Shown piece after piece: positions 17,409 through 28,243 of a DNA stretch of 32,723 bases. The stretch spans positions 1 through 32,723 of the forward strand of contig JALERS010000011.1 in the NCBI GenBank assembly GCA_022763905.1, written 5' to 3'. A program made the position numbers and the translations under genes. Origin of the DNA: Prevotellaceae bacterium. Its GTDB lineage: Bacteria; Bacteroidota; Bacteroidia; Bacteroidales; Bacteroidaceae. The notes under the pieces are model-generated. The model worked only from the letters and a program-made list of their open reading frames with translations, was not told the origin of the DNA and did not search any database. Each line of letters starts with the position of its first letter. Position 1 is the first letter of the stretch.

Positions 17409-19016
17409 ATGAAACTTTCCCGCATTTTTTCATCTCTGCTGGCTTTCGTTTCCTTATGGCTACCTTTGTCCGTCTTAGCCAACTGGAACGATCCCACCAT
17501 TGTATGCCAGCATACTTATGTAGTGACTGGACAATCATTTGATGTAGACTATTACAATGCACCTGGCGGCTCCTGCATCGCCTTATATCCTGCCAAAGGC
17601 ACTGCTAAAGATGCAGTGGCAAGTGTCAGTCTGTCTTCTGCCAAGGGAACAGTAAAAATCACTCCTCCTGCATCTGAAGGCAACCACATCTACCGGCTCA
17701 GCATGTGTACTGGCGATAAGAGTACTACTCTCTGCGACCCTGTTATCATCATGAGCAATGCTTCTACGGAAGAAACATCTATCACCACCAACAAAATCAA
17801 CTATTCACGTTCAGCCACCATTACCATTGAATACAAAAACACGTTGGGAACTGCTGGCGACAAACTGGTAGCCTACCCGTTTGACACTCCCCTGTTGCCC
17901 AGTACTGATCCGAAATACACTGCGCCCGCAGCTTCTGCTGCTATAAGCGGAACCTCCGGAACCACCACCATGAAGATAAATAATGCGGGGTACTACTCTA
18001 TCTATTATCTCCCAGAAGGCCATTATGAAACTCCTGTCAAGACGGCAGACATCCTTGTAGGAACACCCGCAACCTTGTCAGCTGGTTTGAAATATGGCCC
18101 TGAAGACAACATAGAAATTACTGCCTCCAATCTTTCAAAGAAATACAATGACTGGGTAGGTGTATTCCCCTTCCTCTCCAATATCCAGACAGAGACTCCT
18201 CTCTACCGAGTAGACCTCAAGGGAGAGTCTAAAGCCAATATAACCATCCCCGCTGGTACACTTCCCCTGGGTATGTACAGAGTTTCCCTCTTCTATAATG
18301 ACAGCCGCTCAACATCTGCCATCTCTATCACCAAACTGACTGTCGGAGAAAATAACGAGTCTCTTCAATACTCAGATGACGAAACCATTACCTATTATAA
18401 TATCATCTGCCCGACTGACAACAAGGGCATGACCAGCGAAAACGAAAGTTCCATCATTTTGGCGACAAGAAGCATGAAGTTGCTTACTTTCACCGAACAG
18501 AATGAGAAAGCACAATGGAAACTCGTAAAACGTGACAACGGGAAAGTAGACATCATCAACCGAGCAACTGGAGAATACCTACTGAGTCGCTCTTCTCTTC
18601 AAAATGGCTTGAACATTACTAAAATGGGTGCTAATGACAGCACCAACAACGGATTCTCCTTTACTCGCATTGACGGCAATCAATTTGCCATTTCAAGCAT
18701 TGAGGAAGACGGCGTATTGCGCTATCTGACCAACCAGCCGATAGGAGTTGATGCAGATATTCCTGTACTGAAGGCCAACACGAAATTTGTATGGAAAATG
18801 ATACCCGTAGAGACTGTTGTCACTTCCATCAAAAATGTCTCTGGCAAGGGAGAGTCTATCACAGTGGCCAATGGGAAAATTAAGGTTCAGGGCAATCAGG
18901 ACTATCATCTGTTCAATGCAGAAGGAAGCGAAATGCCCAAGAATGCCCAACTGGCTCCTGGTGTCTACCTGCTCAAGTGGAAAGACGGAAGAAGTGCCAA
19001 AACCATTGTCAAATAA
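17409..19016 (+). CDS. Secreted multidomain protein: three Ig-like repeats, ricin B-like region, T9SS type A-like tail
   Basis: Signal MKLSRIFSSLLAFVSLWLPLSVLA; repeats with YPAKG / AYPFD / GVFPFL positions; QWKLVKRDNGKVDIINRATGEYLL ricin-like; tail APGVYLLKWKDGRSAKTIVK. Confidence 0.75.
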   Translation: MKLSRIFSSLLAFVSLWLPLSVLANWNDPTIVCQHTYVVTGQSFDVDYYNAPGGSCIALYPAKGTAKDAVASVSLSSAKGTVKITPPASEGNHIYRLSMCTGDKSTTLCDPVIIMSNASTEETSITTNKINYSRSATITIEYKNTLGTAGDKLVAYPFDTPLLPSTDPKYTAPAASAAISGTSGTTTMKINNAGYYSIYYLPEGHYETPVKTADILVGTPATLSAGLKYGPEDNIEITASNLSKKYNDWVGVFPFLSNIQTETPLYRVDLKGESKANITIPAGTLPLGMYRVSLFYNDSRSTSAISITKLTVGENNESLQYSDDETITYYNIICPTDNKGMTSENESSIILATRSMKLLTFTEQNEKAQWKLVKRDNGKVDIINRATGEYLLSRSSLQNGLNITKMGANDSTNNGFSFTRIDGNQFAISSIEEDGVLRYLTNQPIGVDADIPVLKANTKFVWKMIPVETVVTSIKNVSGKGESITVANGKIKVQGNQDYHLFNAEGSEMPKNAQLAPGVYLLKWKDGRSAKTIVK

Positions 19017-19037
19017 TCCCTATCTAACATATATCTT

Positions 19038-20885
19038 ATGAAAAGATTATTCGTTTTACTACTGATATGCTGCGGTGGCTACATAGCTACATCTACCGCA
19101 CAAAACTATTATCTTACCTCTGTAGCCAATCCGCAAGATTCCTGGCTAACCATAGATAATAAGACAGTCACCCTGCCCGCAGATGCAGGAACTGGTTATG
19201 TTCAACTGAAAACCAACCTAAGTGTATCCGTCTCTTCACGTCCAACTTGGTTGGTTGTTTCACAAACCAGCAAGGGAGTACTGCGTATTGTACGCAAAGC
19301 CAACAAATCCGCCAGTGCCCGCACCGGCAATATTGTCCTCACTGCCAAGGACGGCAAAACATTGACACTGAACATGGTTCAAGTAGGTAAAGACCCGGTT
19401 GTCATCACTGATAAGGATGGAATAGGTTTCTATGCCGACAAGAATACTGACAGCTTGACTATTTGCAGCAACGTAAGTTTTACCGTCAACGCTCCCGACT
19501 GGATAAAGGTCACCCCGACTTCAGACAGTACTTTCCTTTTCACTAGCAATAAAAAACTCTATGATCAGCCGGAATTCGCTGATACCATCTATATCAAGGA
19601 TGCGGAAGGCAAGACGATGAAAGCCATTGCTGCCGATTTGAAATACCACCAGTCTTACTGGTTCCAGAAACCCTGCTTTGCAGTTATTTCAGATATCCAT
19701 TTCGGTGACGAAGCCAACCAAGGATGGAATGTCAGAATGCCTCGCGTATTCAACACCCTCAATAATTATGACCCTAGACTGCAGTATGTATTTGTAGTAG
19801 GTGATATCGCCAACAAAGGACAGGAATCTGAATACCAGCAGGTACAAGCCTATTTCAACGATCCCCAACGGCTTGATCCCAGAGTGAAGAGAATCATTGT
19901 CAGAGGTAACCATGACTGGTTCAATGGTTCAGCCGGTGTAGGTTACTTTGACAAATACGTGTCCTCACAGGACAATCACTACCTCATCATTCAAGGATAT
20001 CCGTTTATCGCCTTGGGACTTGACAACGGCAACTATAGGGACGAAACTTTAAACAGCGAAACTCGTAAGTTCCTTATTGAATCTCTCAAACATGCTTCCA
20101 AGACTTATCCTGACAAGCCCATCTTCGTATTCACCCATACATTGCCCTACCATACAGTCATCGGCTCTTACGAGTCTGATTACGCTGCCTACGACTCCAA
20201 CTTGGATGATATCTTTAAAAACTATCCTCAAGTAGTCAGCCTCAACGGACATACCCACATGGGATTGATGGATCCAAGACAAATCTATCAGAAAGATTAT
20301 ACCGTAGTTAATGTAGGCAGCCAGAAATCTGACAGCCATCCTACTAAATTCCCAGGACGCCATCATCTGGGTGCCACCTCTGAAATAGATTACAATGCCA
20401 TTACAGAAGGCATCATCGTCCATGTCAATGAAAAAGACGAAGTGGTTTTCGAAAGATGGAGCACCGCACGTGGTAAGAAGTATGCTACCGACTGGGTTAT
20501 CCGTCCTCCCTACAACACTACCAATAGTTTCATCTATACACCTAACCGCTCAGGAGGCAAAGCTCCCTGGTGGCCTAATGGAGCCGTTATTAATGTGTCT
20601 AACATGACATCCACCAGTTGCCATATTACCTTCCCGCAGGCTATAGATGACAACGAAGGTGTCAACCGCTACATCATCTCTGTCACCAATAGTTCAGGGC
20701 AGAAAATCATCAGTGACAAGAATCAGAGTGCTCTTCAGTACATGTGTACCGACCAGCCTTCCAGCATCACTATTCCTCTCACTGGACTACAACCGGGTAT
20801 AGACATAACAGTATCCGTTGAAGCACGAGACTACTACGAGCTGATTTCCAGCAAACTGACAAATACCTTCAAATTGCCCAACTGA
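19038..20885 (+). CDS. Secreted BACON-like domain plus calcineurin-like metallophosphoesterase plus Fn3-like C-terminus
   Basis: VSVSSRPTWLVVSQTSKGVLRIVRKANKSASARTGNIVLTAKDGKTLTLNMVQ (BACON-like); SDIHFGD, VVGDIANKG, RGNHDWF, FTHTLPYH, NGHTHMG. Confidence 0.88.
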   Translation: MKRLFVLLLICCGGYIATSTAQNYYLTSVANPQDSWLTIDNKTVTLPADAGTGYVQLKTNLSVSVSSRPTWLVVSQTSKGVLRIVRKANKSASARTGNIVLTAKDGKTLTLNMVQVGKDPVVITDKDGIGFYADKNTDSLTICSNVSFTVNAPDWIKVTPTSDSTFLFTSNKKLYDQPEFADTIYIKDAEGKTMKAIAADLKYHQSYWFQKPCFAVISDIHFGDEANQGWNVRMPRVFNTLNNYDPRLQYVFVVGDIANKGQESEYQQVQAYFNDPQRLDPRVKRIIVRGNHDWFNGSAGVGYFDKYVSSQDNHYLIIQGYPFIALGLDNGNYRDETLNSETRKFLIESLKHASKTYPDKPIFVFTHTLPYHTVIGSYESDYAAYDSNLDDIFKNYPQVVSLNGHTHMGLMDPRQIYQKDYTVVNVGSQKSDSHPTKFPGRHHLGATSEIDYNAITEGIIVHVNEKDEVVFERWSTARGKKYATDWVIRPPYNTTNSFIYTPNRSGGKAPWWPNGAVINVSNMTSTSCHITFPQAIDDNEGVNRYIISVTNSSGQKIISDKNQSALQYMCTDQPSSITIPLTGLQPGIDITVSVEARDYYELISSKLTNTFKLPN

Positions 20886-20903
20886 TAATCCATCCCCCCT
20901 TTC

Positions 20904-22295
20904 ATGAAAAGATATTTCCTTCTATCTCTTCTTGCTTGGAGCATAATGACTGGAGTACAGGCCCAGGATACTGGCATCAGCACACAACTCCTGGAACGGC
21001 TTCGTTCTAAATACCAGCCAACAGCCTCCGACAAAGCTTTAGACAATGCTGTTGCCATCAATGGACTGAAAGCTCTCGGCACCACAGCCAACAACAATGC
21101 CTATGATACCTATTTCTCCCACAAGGTGAAATCCAAAGGCATCACCGACCAGAAACGCTCAGGAAGATGCTGGTTGTTTACAGGTCTCAATGTCATGAGA
21201 GCCAAAGCCATTGCTAAATTCGGCATGGGAGACTTCTCTTTCTCCCAAAACTATTGCTTCTTCTATGACCAACTGGAAAAAAGCAATCTTTTCCTGCAAA
21301 GTGTCATTGACAATGCATCCAAACCCATGGATGACCGCTTTGTGGAATGGCTCTTTAAAAATCCTATCAGCGACGGAGGACAATTCACTGGTATTTCTGA
21401 TATCATCACCAAATATGGTGTTGTTCCCGCTGAAGCCATGCCTGAAACTTTCACAAGCAACAACACCTCTGACTATGCCAAAATCATCAGCCTCAAATTG
21501 AGAGAATACGGACTCACCCTCCGTGCACTCTCTGCCCAAGGTAAGAGCAAAAAGGAGATTCAGGCTCAGAAAGAGGAAATGCTCAGTACTGTGTATCGTC
21601 TGCTCGTCAGATGCTATGGCATGCCTCCCAAGACATTCAGTTGGACACTGAAAAATGCTAAGGGAGAACCTGTTTCCACCAAGGAATATACCCCGTTGTC
21701 TTTCTATCAGGAATTCGTGGGAACCGACCTGAAAAACAGTTATGTCATGTTCATGAATGATCCCACCCGCCCATATTACAAGAACTACACCATTGACATG
21801 GACCGACATACTTATGACGGACAGAACTGGACTTATGTCAATGTACCCATGGACGAAATCAGGGAAATGGCCATCAGTTCCATCAAGGACAGTACCATGA
21901 TGTATATGTCCTGTGACGTAGGAAAGGAACTTGACAGCAAGAAAGGATTTGAAGATGCAGGAAACTACTGTTATGCCAATCTTTTGGGAACTACATTCCC
22001 CATGAACAAGAAAGAAAGGATACAGACCTTTGCCAGTGGTTCCTCACATGCCATGACATTGATGGCTGTAGACATTGACCCACAAGGAAAGCCCAGGAAA
22101 TGGATGGTAGAAAACAGTTGGGGAGCTGACTACGGCTACAAAGGACATATCATTATGACTGACGAATGGTTCGGAGAATATGTTTTCCGACTGGTAGTAG
22201 ACAAAAAGTACATACCCCAAAAACTTTTAGATATCACTCGGCAAAAACCTGAACCCCTACCTGCATGGGATCCCATGTTTGCCCCCGAACCCTAA
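20904..22295 (+). CDS. pepC: Secreted C1 peptidase, aminopeptidase C / bleomycin hydrolase family
   Basis: Signal peptide; QKRSGRCWLFTGLNVMR (Cys), SHAMTLMAVD (His), MVENSWGADYG (Asn). Confidence 0.9.
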   Translation: MKRYFLLSLLAWSIMTGVQAQDTGISTQLLERLRSKYQPTASDKALDNAVAINGLKALGTTANNNAYDTYFSHKVKSKGITDQKRSGRCWLFTGLNVMRAKAIAKFGMGDFSFSQNYCFFYDQLEKSNLFLQSVIDNASKPMDDRFVEWLFKNPISDGGQFTGISDIITKYGVVPAEAMPETFTSNNTSDYAKIISLKLREYGLTLRALSAQGKSKKEIQAQKEEMLSTVYRLLVRCYGMPPKTFSWTLKNAKGEPVSTKEYTPLSFYQEFVGTDLKNSYVMFMNDPTRPYYKNYTIDMDRHTYDGQNWTYVNVPMDEIREMAISSIKDSTMMYMSCDVGKELDSKKGFEDAGNYCYANLLGTTFPMNKKERIQTFASGSSHAMTLMAVDIDPQGKPRKWMVENSWGADYGYKGHIIMTDEWFGEYVFRLVVDKKYIPQKLLDITRQKPEPLPAWDPMFAPEP

Positions 22296-22302
22296 TAATG
22301 AC

Positions 22303-22346
22303 AGACAGCCATATGTACCCGCCAAAAACGACACATATGGCTGTCT
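22303..22346 (+). terminator. Strong stem-loop after pepC, probable transcription terminator
   Basis: AGACAGCCATATGT (22303-22316) / ACATATGGCTGTCT (22333-22346): perfect 14-bp stem, 16-nt loop, weak TCTATT after. Confidence 0.7.
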
Positions 22347-22389
22347 TCTATTAAGAAGAAAAATTCCTTGCAAATTAATTGCGAATATC

Positions 22390-22421
22390 TTTCCCCCGTG
22401 TCTGAAAAGTTTGTATTTTTG
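22390..22421 (+). promoter_or_regulatory. Promoter of the pyr operon: TTTC (-33-like), 20-bp spacer, TATTTTTG (-7)
   Basis: TATTTTTG at 22414-22421 matches TAnnTTTG; TTTC at 22390-22393 is one mismatch from TTTG; predicted TSS ~22426. Confidence 0.6.
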
Positions 22422-22441
22422 CACAAATAACACTATCAATA

Positions 22442-22633
22442 ATGGAGCAAGTCGTCCAAAAATGTGGGATTCTCACATTTCCTGAGCCTGCACACGAGTC
22501 TCGCGAGGGGAAAAAAGGGATATTGTTTTCTTTTCCGACATCTTCCATTATTGTTTTCTCCTTTATTGAATGGCTATTTCCAGGCGACATCTTTTCCAAA
22601 GGTCGCCTGTTTTTTTATCCTAATCATATCTGA
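22442..22633 (+). CDS. Putative pyr operon leader peptide (63 aa)
   Basis: ORF starts ~16 nt after the predicted TSS, runs through the terminator, and stops (TGA) 3 nt before pyrC, in the same frame as pyrC. Confidence 0.5.
   Translation: MEQVVQKCGILTFPEPAHESREGKKGILFSFPTSSIIVFSFIEWLFPGDIFSKGRLFFYPNHI
22581..22616 (+). terminator. Intrinsic terminator / attenuator immediately upstream of pyrC
   Basis: CAGGCGAC (22581-22588) / GTCGCCTG (22602-22609), then seven T (22610-22616). Confidence 0.85.
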
Positions 22634-22636
22634 ACC

Positions 22637-23908
22637 ATGGCTGAACAGAACATCCTCATACAAAATGGTACCCTCTTCCGAGAAGGTAAAGCAGTACAGG
22701 AAGACATCTTGGTTAAAGACGGACTGATTGCCGCCATAGGCTCTTCTCTTTCTTCAGACGATGCCCAAATCATTCCCGCCCAAGGAAAACTCGTCAGTTA
22801 TGGACTTGCAGATGTCCATGTACATTTCAGAGAACCAGGATACAGTTACAAGGAAACGATTGCATCGGGTTCACGTGCTGCAGCCAGAGGAGGCTACACT
22901 ACCGTGTGCACCATGCCCAATCTCAATCCTGTTCCAGATACCGTAGCAACAATATCAGTAGAAAAAGATATTATTGACAAAGATGCCGTTATTGAAGTAC
23001 GACCCTATGCCTCCATCACACTGAAACGACAAGGCCGGCAACTGGTGGACTTTCCTCAACTCTTGCCTTACGCAGTTGGTTTCAGCGATGACGGAAGTGG
23101 CGTACAGACAGATGCCGTCATGAAAGAAGCCATGCAAAAGGTAGCAGCAACCGACAGCATCATCGCTGCCCATTGCGAAGACAACAGTCTGCTCTTCGGA
23201 GGATACATCCACAAAGGGGCATACGCCGCTGCTCATGGACATAAAGGAATCTGTTCCGAAAGCGAATGGAAACAAATTGCCCGTGATATCCAATTGGCAG
23301 AAGAGACCGGATGCCATTATCACGTTTGCCATATTTCCACCAAGGAAAGCGTAGCTCTCATTCGGGAAGCCAAGCAAAAAGGAATTCATATCACCTGCGA
23401 AACGGCACCCCACTACCTCACACTCTGTGATAATGACCTTCAAGAAGACGGACGCTTCAAGATGAACCCGCCTCTGCGTTCAGAAGCCGACAAAGCAGCA
23501 TTGATTGAAGGTATCCTCGATGGCACCATTGATTGTATCGCTACCGACCATGCACCTCATTCAGCAGAAGAGAAATCAAGAGGACTGGAAAAAAGTGCCA
23601 TGGGTATTACGGGCTTGGAAACTGCCTTCCCCGTAGTCTACACCCATCTGGTCCGTACAGGTATTCTCTCTTTGGACAAGATGATGAGCCTCATGTGCAC
23701 AAATCCCCGCAACATATTCCGACTCGGAGGACGATTGGCAACAGGAGAACCGGCAGACATTGCCATCTTTGATTTGGATACTCCCTATCGCATCAACAGC
23801 CAAACATTTCTGTCGCAAGGACACAGTACCCCATTTGACGGCTGGGAAGTATACGGAAAATGCATCCAAACCATCTATCATGGCCAAACCGTGTGGAAAG
23901 AGAAGTGA
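22637..23908 (+). CDS. pyrC: Dihydroorotase
   Basis: 423 aa; DVHVHFREPGYSYKETI, GFSDDGSGVQ, AAHCEDN, CHISTKES, CETAPHYL, IATDHAPHS. Confidence 0.96.
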   Translation: MAEQNILIQNGTLFREGKAVQEDILVKDGLIAAIGSSLSSDDAQIIPAQGKLVSYGLADVHVHFREPGYSYKETIASGSRAAARGGYTTVCTMPNLNPVPDTVATISVEKDIIDKDAVIEVRPYASITLKRQGRQLVDFPQLLPYAVGFSDDGSGVQTDAVMKEAMQKVAATDSIIAAHCEDNSLLFGGYIHKGAYAAAHGHKGICSESEWKQIARDIQLAEETGCHYHVCHISTKESVALIREAKQKGIHITCETAPHYLTLCDNDLQEDGRFKMNPPLRSEADKAALIEGILDGTIDCIATDHAPHSAEEKSRGLEKSAMGITGLETAFPVVYTHLVRTGILSLDKMMSLMCTNPRNIFRLGGRLATGEPADIAIFDLDTPYRINSQTFLSQGHSTPFDGWEVYGKCIQTIYHGQTVWKEK

Positions 23909-23939
23909 TAAAATAAAAAAATACTATATATAGCAGAAC

Positions 23940-25031
23940 ATGAAAGCACCCAACAAAAAGCTGGTATTAGAAGACGGAAGAGAATTTCCAGGATACGGCT
24001 ATGGAGCAGATAGGGAGACAGTTTGCGAAATTGTCTTCAATACGTCTATGGCCGGCTATCAGGAAATCCTCTCTGATCCTTCATATACCGACCAGATTGT
24101 AGTCATGACCTACCCCTTGATAGGCAATTACGGCATGAATGACGAAGACTTCGAAGCCCGCACTCTGTCCATAGGAGGCATGGTGGTCAGGGAATGGTGT
24201 GAAACTCCCAGCAATTTCCGCTTTACCAAGACCCTGTCAGAAGCTATGGAGGAACACAATATCCCTTGCATCAGTGGTATTGATACACGAATGATTACCC
24301 GTATCATACGCAATGAAGGATGCCAAAGGGCTGCCATTGTCAATATCGACAAGAGTACAGAAGAGACTCTGGCATTTATCCACAACACCCCTGTAGCCAA
24401 AGACCAGGTTTCACGTGTAAGTTGTCACAAACGCTGGTATTCACGTACAGCACATCATCGTTACAATGTCGTGGCAATAGATTGCGGCATGAAACTGAAC
24501 ATTGTGCGTTCACTCAACAAGAAAGGGTGTAATGTAGTCATCGTTCCTTATGACACCTCTGTTGAAAACATCCTTTCATTCAATCCTGACGGAATATTCG
24601 TGTCTAATGGTCCTGGTAATCCTGAAGATGTACAGATTGTAGCAGACCATATCCGTGAACTGCGCGGACAGAAACCCATCTTCGGTATTTGCCTGGGACA
24701 CCAATTGATAGGTTTGTCTTACGGAGCCAAAACCTACAAATTGAAATTCGGACATAGAGGCGGCAATCATCCCGTCAAAAATCTTACGACTGGCAAGATT
24801 GAAATTACAAGCCAGAATCACAATTATGCCATTGACATAGACAGTCTCAAGAATACAACCTTGAAGACCACCCATATCAATCTGCTTGACCAAACCGTTG
24901 AAGGACTGGAATGTGTAGAAGACAAGGTATTTTCCGTACAGTATCACCCTGAAAGTGCACCTGGTCCTCAGGACAGCAAGTACCTTTTTGACAAATTCAT
25001 TAAACTGATGGAGGAAAGCAAAGATGCCTAA
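23940..25031 (+). CDS. carA: Carbamoyl-phosphate synthase small subunit
   Basis: 363 aa; [48 protein letters not shown]. Confidence 0.96.
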   Translation: MKAPNKKLVLEDGREFPGYGYGADRETVCEIVFNTSMAGYQEILSDPSYTDQIVVMTYPLIGNYGMNDEDFEARTLSIGGMVVREWCETPSNFRFTKTLSEAMEEHNIPCISGIDTRMITRIIRNEGCQRAAIVNIDKSTEETLAFIHNTPVAKDQVSRVSCHKRWYSRTAHHRYNVVAIDCGMKLNIVRSLNKKGCNVVIVPYDTSVENILSFNPDGIFVSNGPGNPEDVQIVADHIRELRGQKPIFGICLGHQLIGLSYGAKTYKLKFGHRGGNHPVKNLTTGKIEITSQNHNYAIDIDSLKNTTLKTTHINLLDQTVEGLECVEDKVFSVQYHPESAPGPQDSKYLFDKFIKLMEESKDA

Positions 25032-28000
25032 AAGAACAGATATCAAAAAAGTAATGGTCATAGGGTCAGGCCCTATTGTCATCGGTCAGGCTGCAGAGTT
25101 TGACTATGCCGGAACCCAAGCCTGCCTTGCCTTGAAAGAAGAAGGCTATGAGGTGGTACTGGCCAACTCCAATCCAGCTACCATCATGACAGACACCCAT
25201 ATTGCCGACAAGGTATACATGGAACCTCTGACATTGGAATATGTAGCCAAGATTATCCGCTATGAACGCCCAGATGCCATTTTGCCCGGATTAGGAGGGC
25301 AGACTGGTTTGAACCTTGCTGTCCAGCTCGCCAGAAAAGGTGTTTTGGAAGAATGTCAGGTGGAAATACTAGGTACAAGCTTCGAAAGCATCGAGATGGC
25401 AGAAGACCGAGAAAAATTCAAGGAACTTTGCTTGAGTATCGGGGAACCTGTACTGAAATCCGATGTGGTCAACACCATTGAGGATGGTAAGCGAGTAGCG
25501 CGTGAAATAGGATATCCTGTCGTGTTGCGTCCGGCATTTACACTGGGAGGAACAGGTGGCGGATTTGCTGACAACGAGGAGGAACTCGTAGAAATCATGC
25601 GTAACGCTTTGGTTCTTTCTCCCGTTCATCAGGTATTGGTTGAAAAAAGCATCAAGGGATACAAGGAGATAGAATACGAAGTCATGCGTGACAGCAATGA
25701 CACAGCCATCACCATCTGTAACATGGAAAATGTGGATCCGGTAGGAATCCATACAGGTGACTCTATTGTAGTATGCCCCAGCCAGACTCTGACCAACAAG
25801 GAATATCATCTGTTGCGTGACAGTGCCCTACGAATTATCCGTGCCTTGAAGATTGAAGGAGGATGCAATGTGCAGTTTGCCTTAGACCCTCTCTCCTTCC
25901 AATATTATATTATTGAAGTCAATCCTCGTGTCAGCCGTTCTTCAGCTTTGGCCTCAAAGGCCAGTGGCTATCCTATTGCCCGTGTCAGCGCCAAAATTGC
26001 AGTAGGAATGACACTCGACGAGATTGCTATCGCCAATACTCCTGCCAGTTTCGAACCTACATTGGACTATGTAGTCACAAAGATTCCACGCTTCCCGTTT
26101 GACAAGTTCAGTGAGGCTGACAATGAACTCGGCACCCAGATGAAAGCTACGGGAGAAGTAATGAGCATCGGACGTACTGTTGAAGAAAGTCTGCTCAAGG
26201 CTGTCAGGTCTCTGGAGACAGGTGTGTGCCATATCTATCACAAAAAGTTTGACACCATGAGTGCTGGCGAAATGCTGGCATATATCCATCGTCCTACCGA
26301 TGACCGTATTTATGCCATTGCTGAACTGATTAGCAGAGGAGTGGATCTTTCCCTCATCTACGACCAGACCAAGATAGACATGTTCTTCTTGGAAAAATTC
26401 AAAAATATTGTTGACTATGAATATGTAGTCAAAGACCACCAGAATAACAAGGACATTCTCTATGAAGCCAAGCGCATGGGATTCTCTGACAAATACATTG
26501 CACGTTTGTGGAAATGTGATGAAAATCATGTGTATGAGTTGCGCAAGCAATGGGGAATCTTCCCTGTTTACAAAATGATTGATACCTGTGCAAGTGAATT
26601 CAGTTCGTATGTTCCCTATTTCTATTCCACCTACGAGCAAGAAAATGAATCCATCGTCAGTGACCACAAGAAAATCATTGTTCTCGGTTCCGGTCCTATC
26701 CGTATTGGTCAAGGTGTGGAATTCGACTACTCCACTGTCCACTCCATATGGGCTATCAGAGATGCAGGCTATGAAGCCATCATCATCAACAACAATCCTG
26801 AAACGGTTTCCACAGACTACTCCATTTCCGACAAACTCTATTTTGAGCCACTGACCACTGAAGATGTAATGAACATCATCAGGCTTGAAAAGCCCGACGG
26901 AGTCATTGTGACACTAGGAGGTCAGACAGCCATCAATCTTGCTGCTTCATTAGTAGAACGTGGCGTAAAGATTATCGGCACTGACCTTCAAGCCATCGAC
27001 CGCGCAGAAGACAGAAAGCAGTTTGAAGCCATCATGCGTCAGGCAGGTATTCCCCAACCTGAAGCACAGGCAGTCACCGATATAGAAGAAGGTGTCAAAG
27101 CTGCTGAACGTATCGGCTATCCCGTCTTGGTACGTCCGTCGTTTGTATTGGGAGGAAGAGCCATGCAGATTGTCGGCAATACGGAAACTCTGCGATACTA
27201 TCTGCATAATGCCGTAGAAATCAATACTAACAGTCCTGTACTCGTGGACAAATACATCATGGGAAAAGAGACAGAAGTAGATGCCATCTGTGATGGCAAA
27301 GATGTCTTTATCCCTGGTATTATGGAACATGTAGAGCATACAGGTGTCCACTCTGGAGACAGTATCAGTGTATATCCCTCTTTCAGCCTGTCCCAAACAG
27401 TAAAGGATCAAATCATTGAATATACTATCAAACTGGGTAAAGCCATCAATATCATAGGTCTTTACAATATCCAGTTTATCGTGGACAGTGATGAAAAGGT
27501 GTATGTCATTGAAGTGAATCCCCGTTCTTCACGTACTGTTCCCTTCCTTTCTAAATCCACTGGCGTGGAAATGGCACGTATTGCTACACGTGTCATGTTA
27601 GGACATTCCCTGAAGGAGCAAGGTATCACAGAAGTCTACCACATGGAAAGCAGCCGGTATTATGTCAAATCACCCGCCTTCTCTTTTGCTAAAATAAAAG
27701 GTGCTGATTCTTATCTCTCGCCTGAAATGAAAAGTACAGGAGAGGCCATCGGTTATGACAAATCCTTGAAACGTGCCCTCTACAAGTCCTTACAAGCTTG
27801 TGGCATGACTGTAATGAACTATGGAACTGTCCTCGTCACCATTGCCGATGAATACAAACCAGCTGCCCTTCCGCTTATCAAACGTTTCTACAATATGGGC
27901 TTCAACATTGAAGCCACGGAAGGAACGGCTGACTTCCTCCGCAAACATGGTATCCGCACACGCAACCTGAAAAAAATCAGTGAAGGAAGCGATGAGATGA

Positions 28001-28227
28001 TTAAGTCTATCAGAAGCGGACATGTCAACTATGTCATCAACACTATTGACATCAACCAGCACAATACCCGCAGAGATGGTTATGAGATTCGTCAGGTAGC
28101 TGTTGAGAACAATGTCACCCTACTGACTTCTCTTGAAACTGTCGGTGTGTTGCTGGATGTTCTTGAAGACATCACAATGGGAGTCTCTACCATTGATGCC
28201 ATTTACAAAAACCACAAAATAGGCTGA
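25024..28227 (+). CDS. carB: Carbamoyl-phosphate synthase large subunit
   Basis: 1067 aa; [34 protein letters not shown] and second half [22 protein letters not shown]; overlaps carA by 8 nt. Confidence 0.97.
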   Translation: MPKRTDIKKVMVIGSGPIVIGQAAEFDYAGTQACLALKEEGYEVVLANSNPATIMTDTHIADKVYMEPLTLEYVAKIIRYERPDAILPGLGGQTGLNLAVQLARKGVLEECQVEILGTSFESIEMAEDREKFKELCLSIGEPVLKSDVVNTIEDGKRVAREIGYPVVLRPAFTLGGTGGGFADNEEELVEIMRNALVLSPVHQVLVEKSIKGYKEIEYEVMRDSNDTAITICNMENVDPVGIHTGDSIVVCPSQTLTNKEYHLLRDSALRIIRALKIEGGCNVQFALDPLSFQYYIIEVNPRVSRSSALASKASGYPIARVSAKIAVGMTLDEIAIANTPASFEPTLDYVVTKIPRFPFDKFSEADNELGTQMKATGEVMSIGRTVEESLLKAVRSLETGVCHIYHKKFDTMSAGEMLAYIHRPTDDRIYAIAELISRGVDLSLIYDQTKIDMFFLEKFKNIVDYEYVVKDHQNNKDILYEAKRMGFSDKYIARLWKCDENHVYELRKQWGIFPVYKMIDTCASEFSSYVPYFYSTYEQENESIVSDHKKIIVLGSGPIRIGQGVEFDYSTVHSIWAIRDAGYEAIIINNNPETVSTDYSISDKLYFEPLTTEDVMNIIRLEKPDGVIVTLGGQTAINLAASLVERGVKIIGTDLQAIDRAEDRKQFEAIMRQAGIPQPEAQAVTDIEEGVKAAERIGYPVLVRPSFVLGGRAMQIVGNTETLRYYLHNAVEINTNSPVLVDKYIMGKETEVDAICDGKDVFIPGIMEHVEHTGVHSGDSISVYPSFSLSQTVKDQIIEYTIKLGKAINIIGLYNIQFIVDSDEKVYVIEVNPRSSRTVPFLSKSTGVEMARIATRVMLGHSLKEQGITEVYHMESSRYYVKSPAFSFAKIKGADSYLSPEMKSTGEAIGYDKSLKRALYKSLQACGMTVMNYGTVLVTIADEYKPAALPLIKRFYNMGFNIEATEGTADFLRKHGIRTRNLKKISEGSDEMIKSIRSGHVNYVINTIDINQHNTRRDGYEIRQVAVENNVTLLTSLETVGVLLDVLEDITMGVSTIDAIYKNHKIG

Positions 28228-28243
28228 ACCGCACACATCTGTT

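Noticed and set aside
21159-21809. 216-aa minus-strand ORF
   Set aside because: Antisense to pepC; shadow ORF.
22497-22510. AGTCTCGCGAGGGG in the pyr leader resembles the PyrR-binding loop consensus ARUCCNGNGAGGYU (11 of 14 positions)
   Set aside because: The flanking arms (AGUC vs GGGG) do not pair properly, so the required stem is absent; the site also sits inside the leader ORF and no pyrR is in the window. Worth re-checking only if pyrR exists elsewhere in the genome.
22451-22588. GTCGTC (22451-22456) could pair with GGCGAC (22583-22588) as an antiterminator
   Set aside because: Only 6 bp including a G:U over a ~125-nt separation; too weak to claim without covariation or folding.
22464-22727. 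87-aa ORF overlapping the leader and pyrC in another frame
   Set aside because: Overlaps pyrC out of frame; the 22442 ORF fits the promoter and terminator layout better.
25954-26742. 262-aa minus-strand ORF
   Set aside because: Antisense to well-supported carB; shadow ORF.
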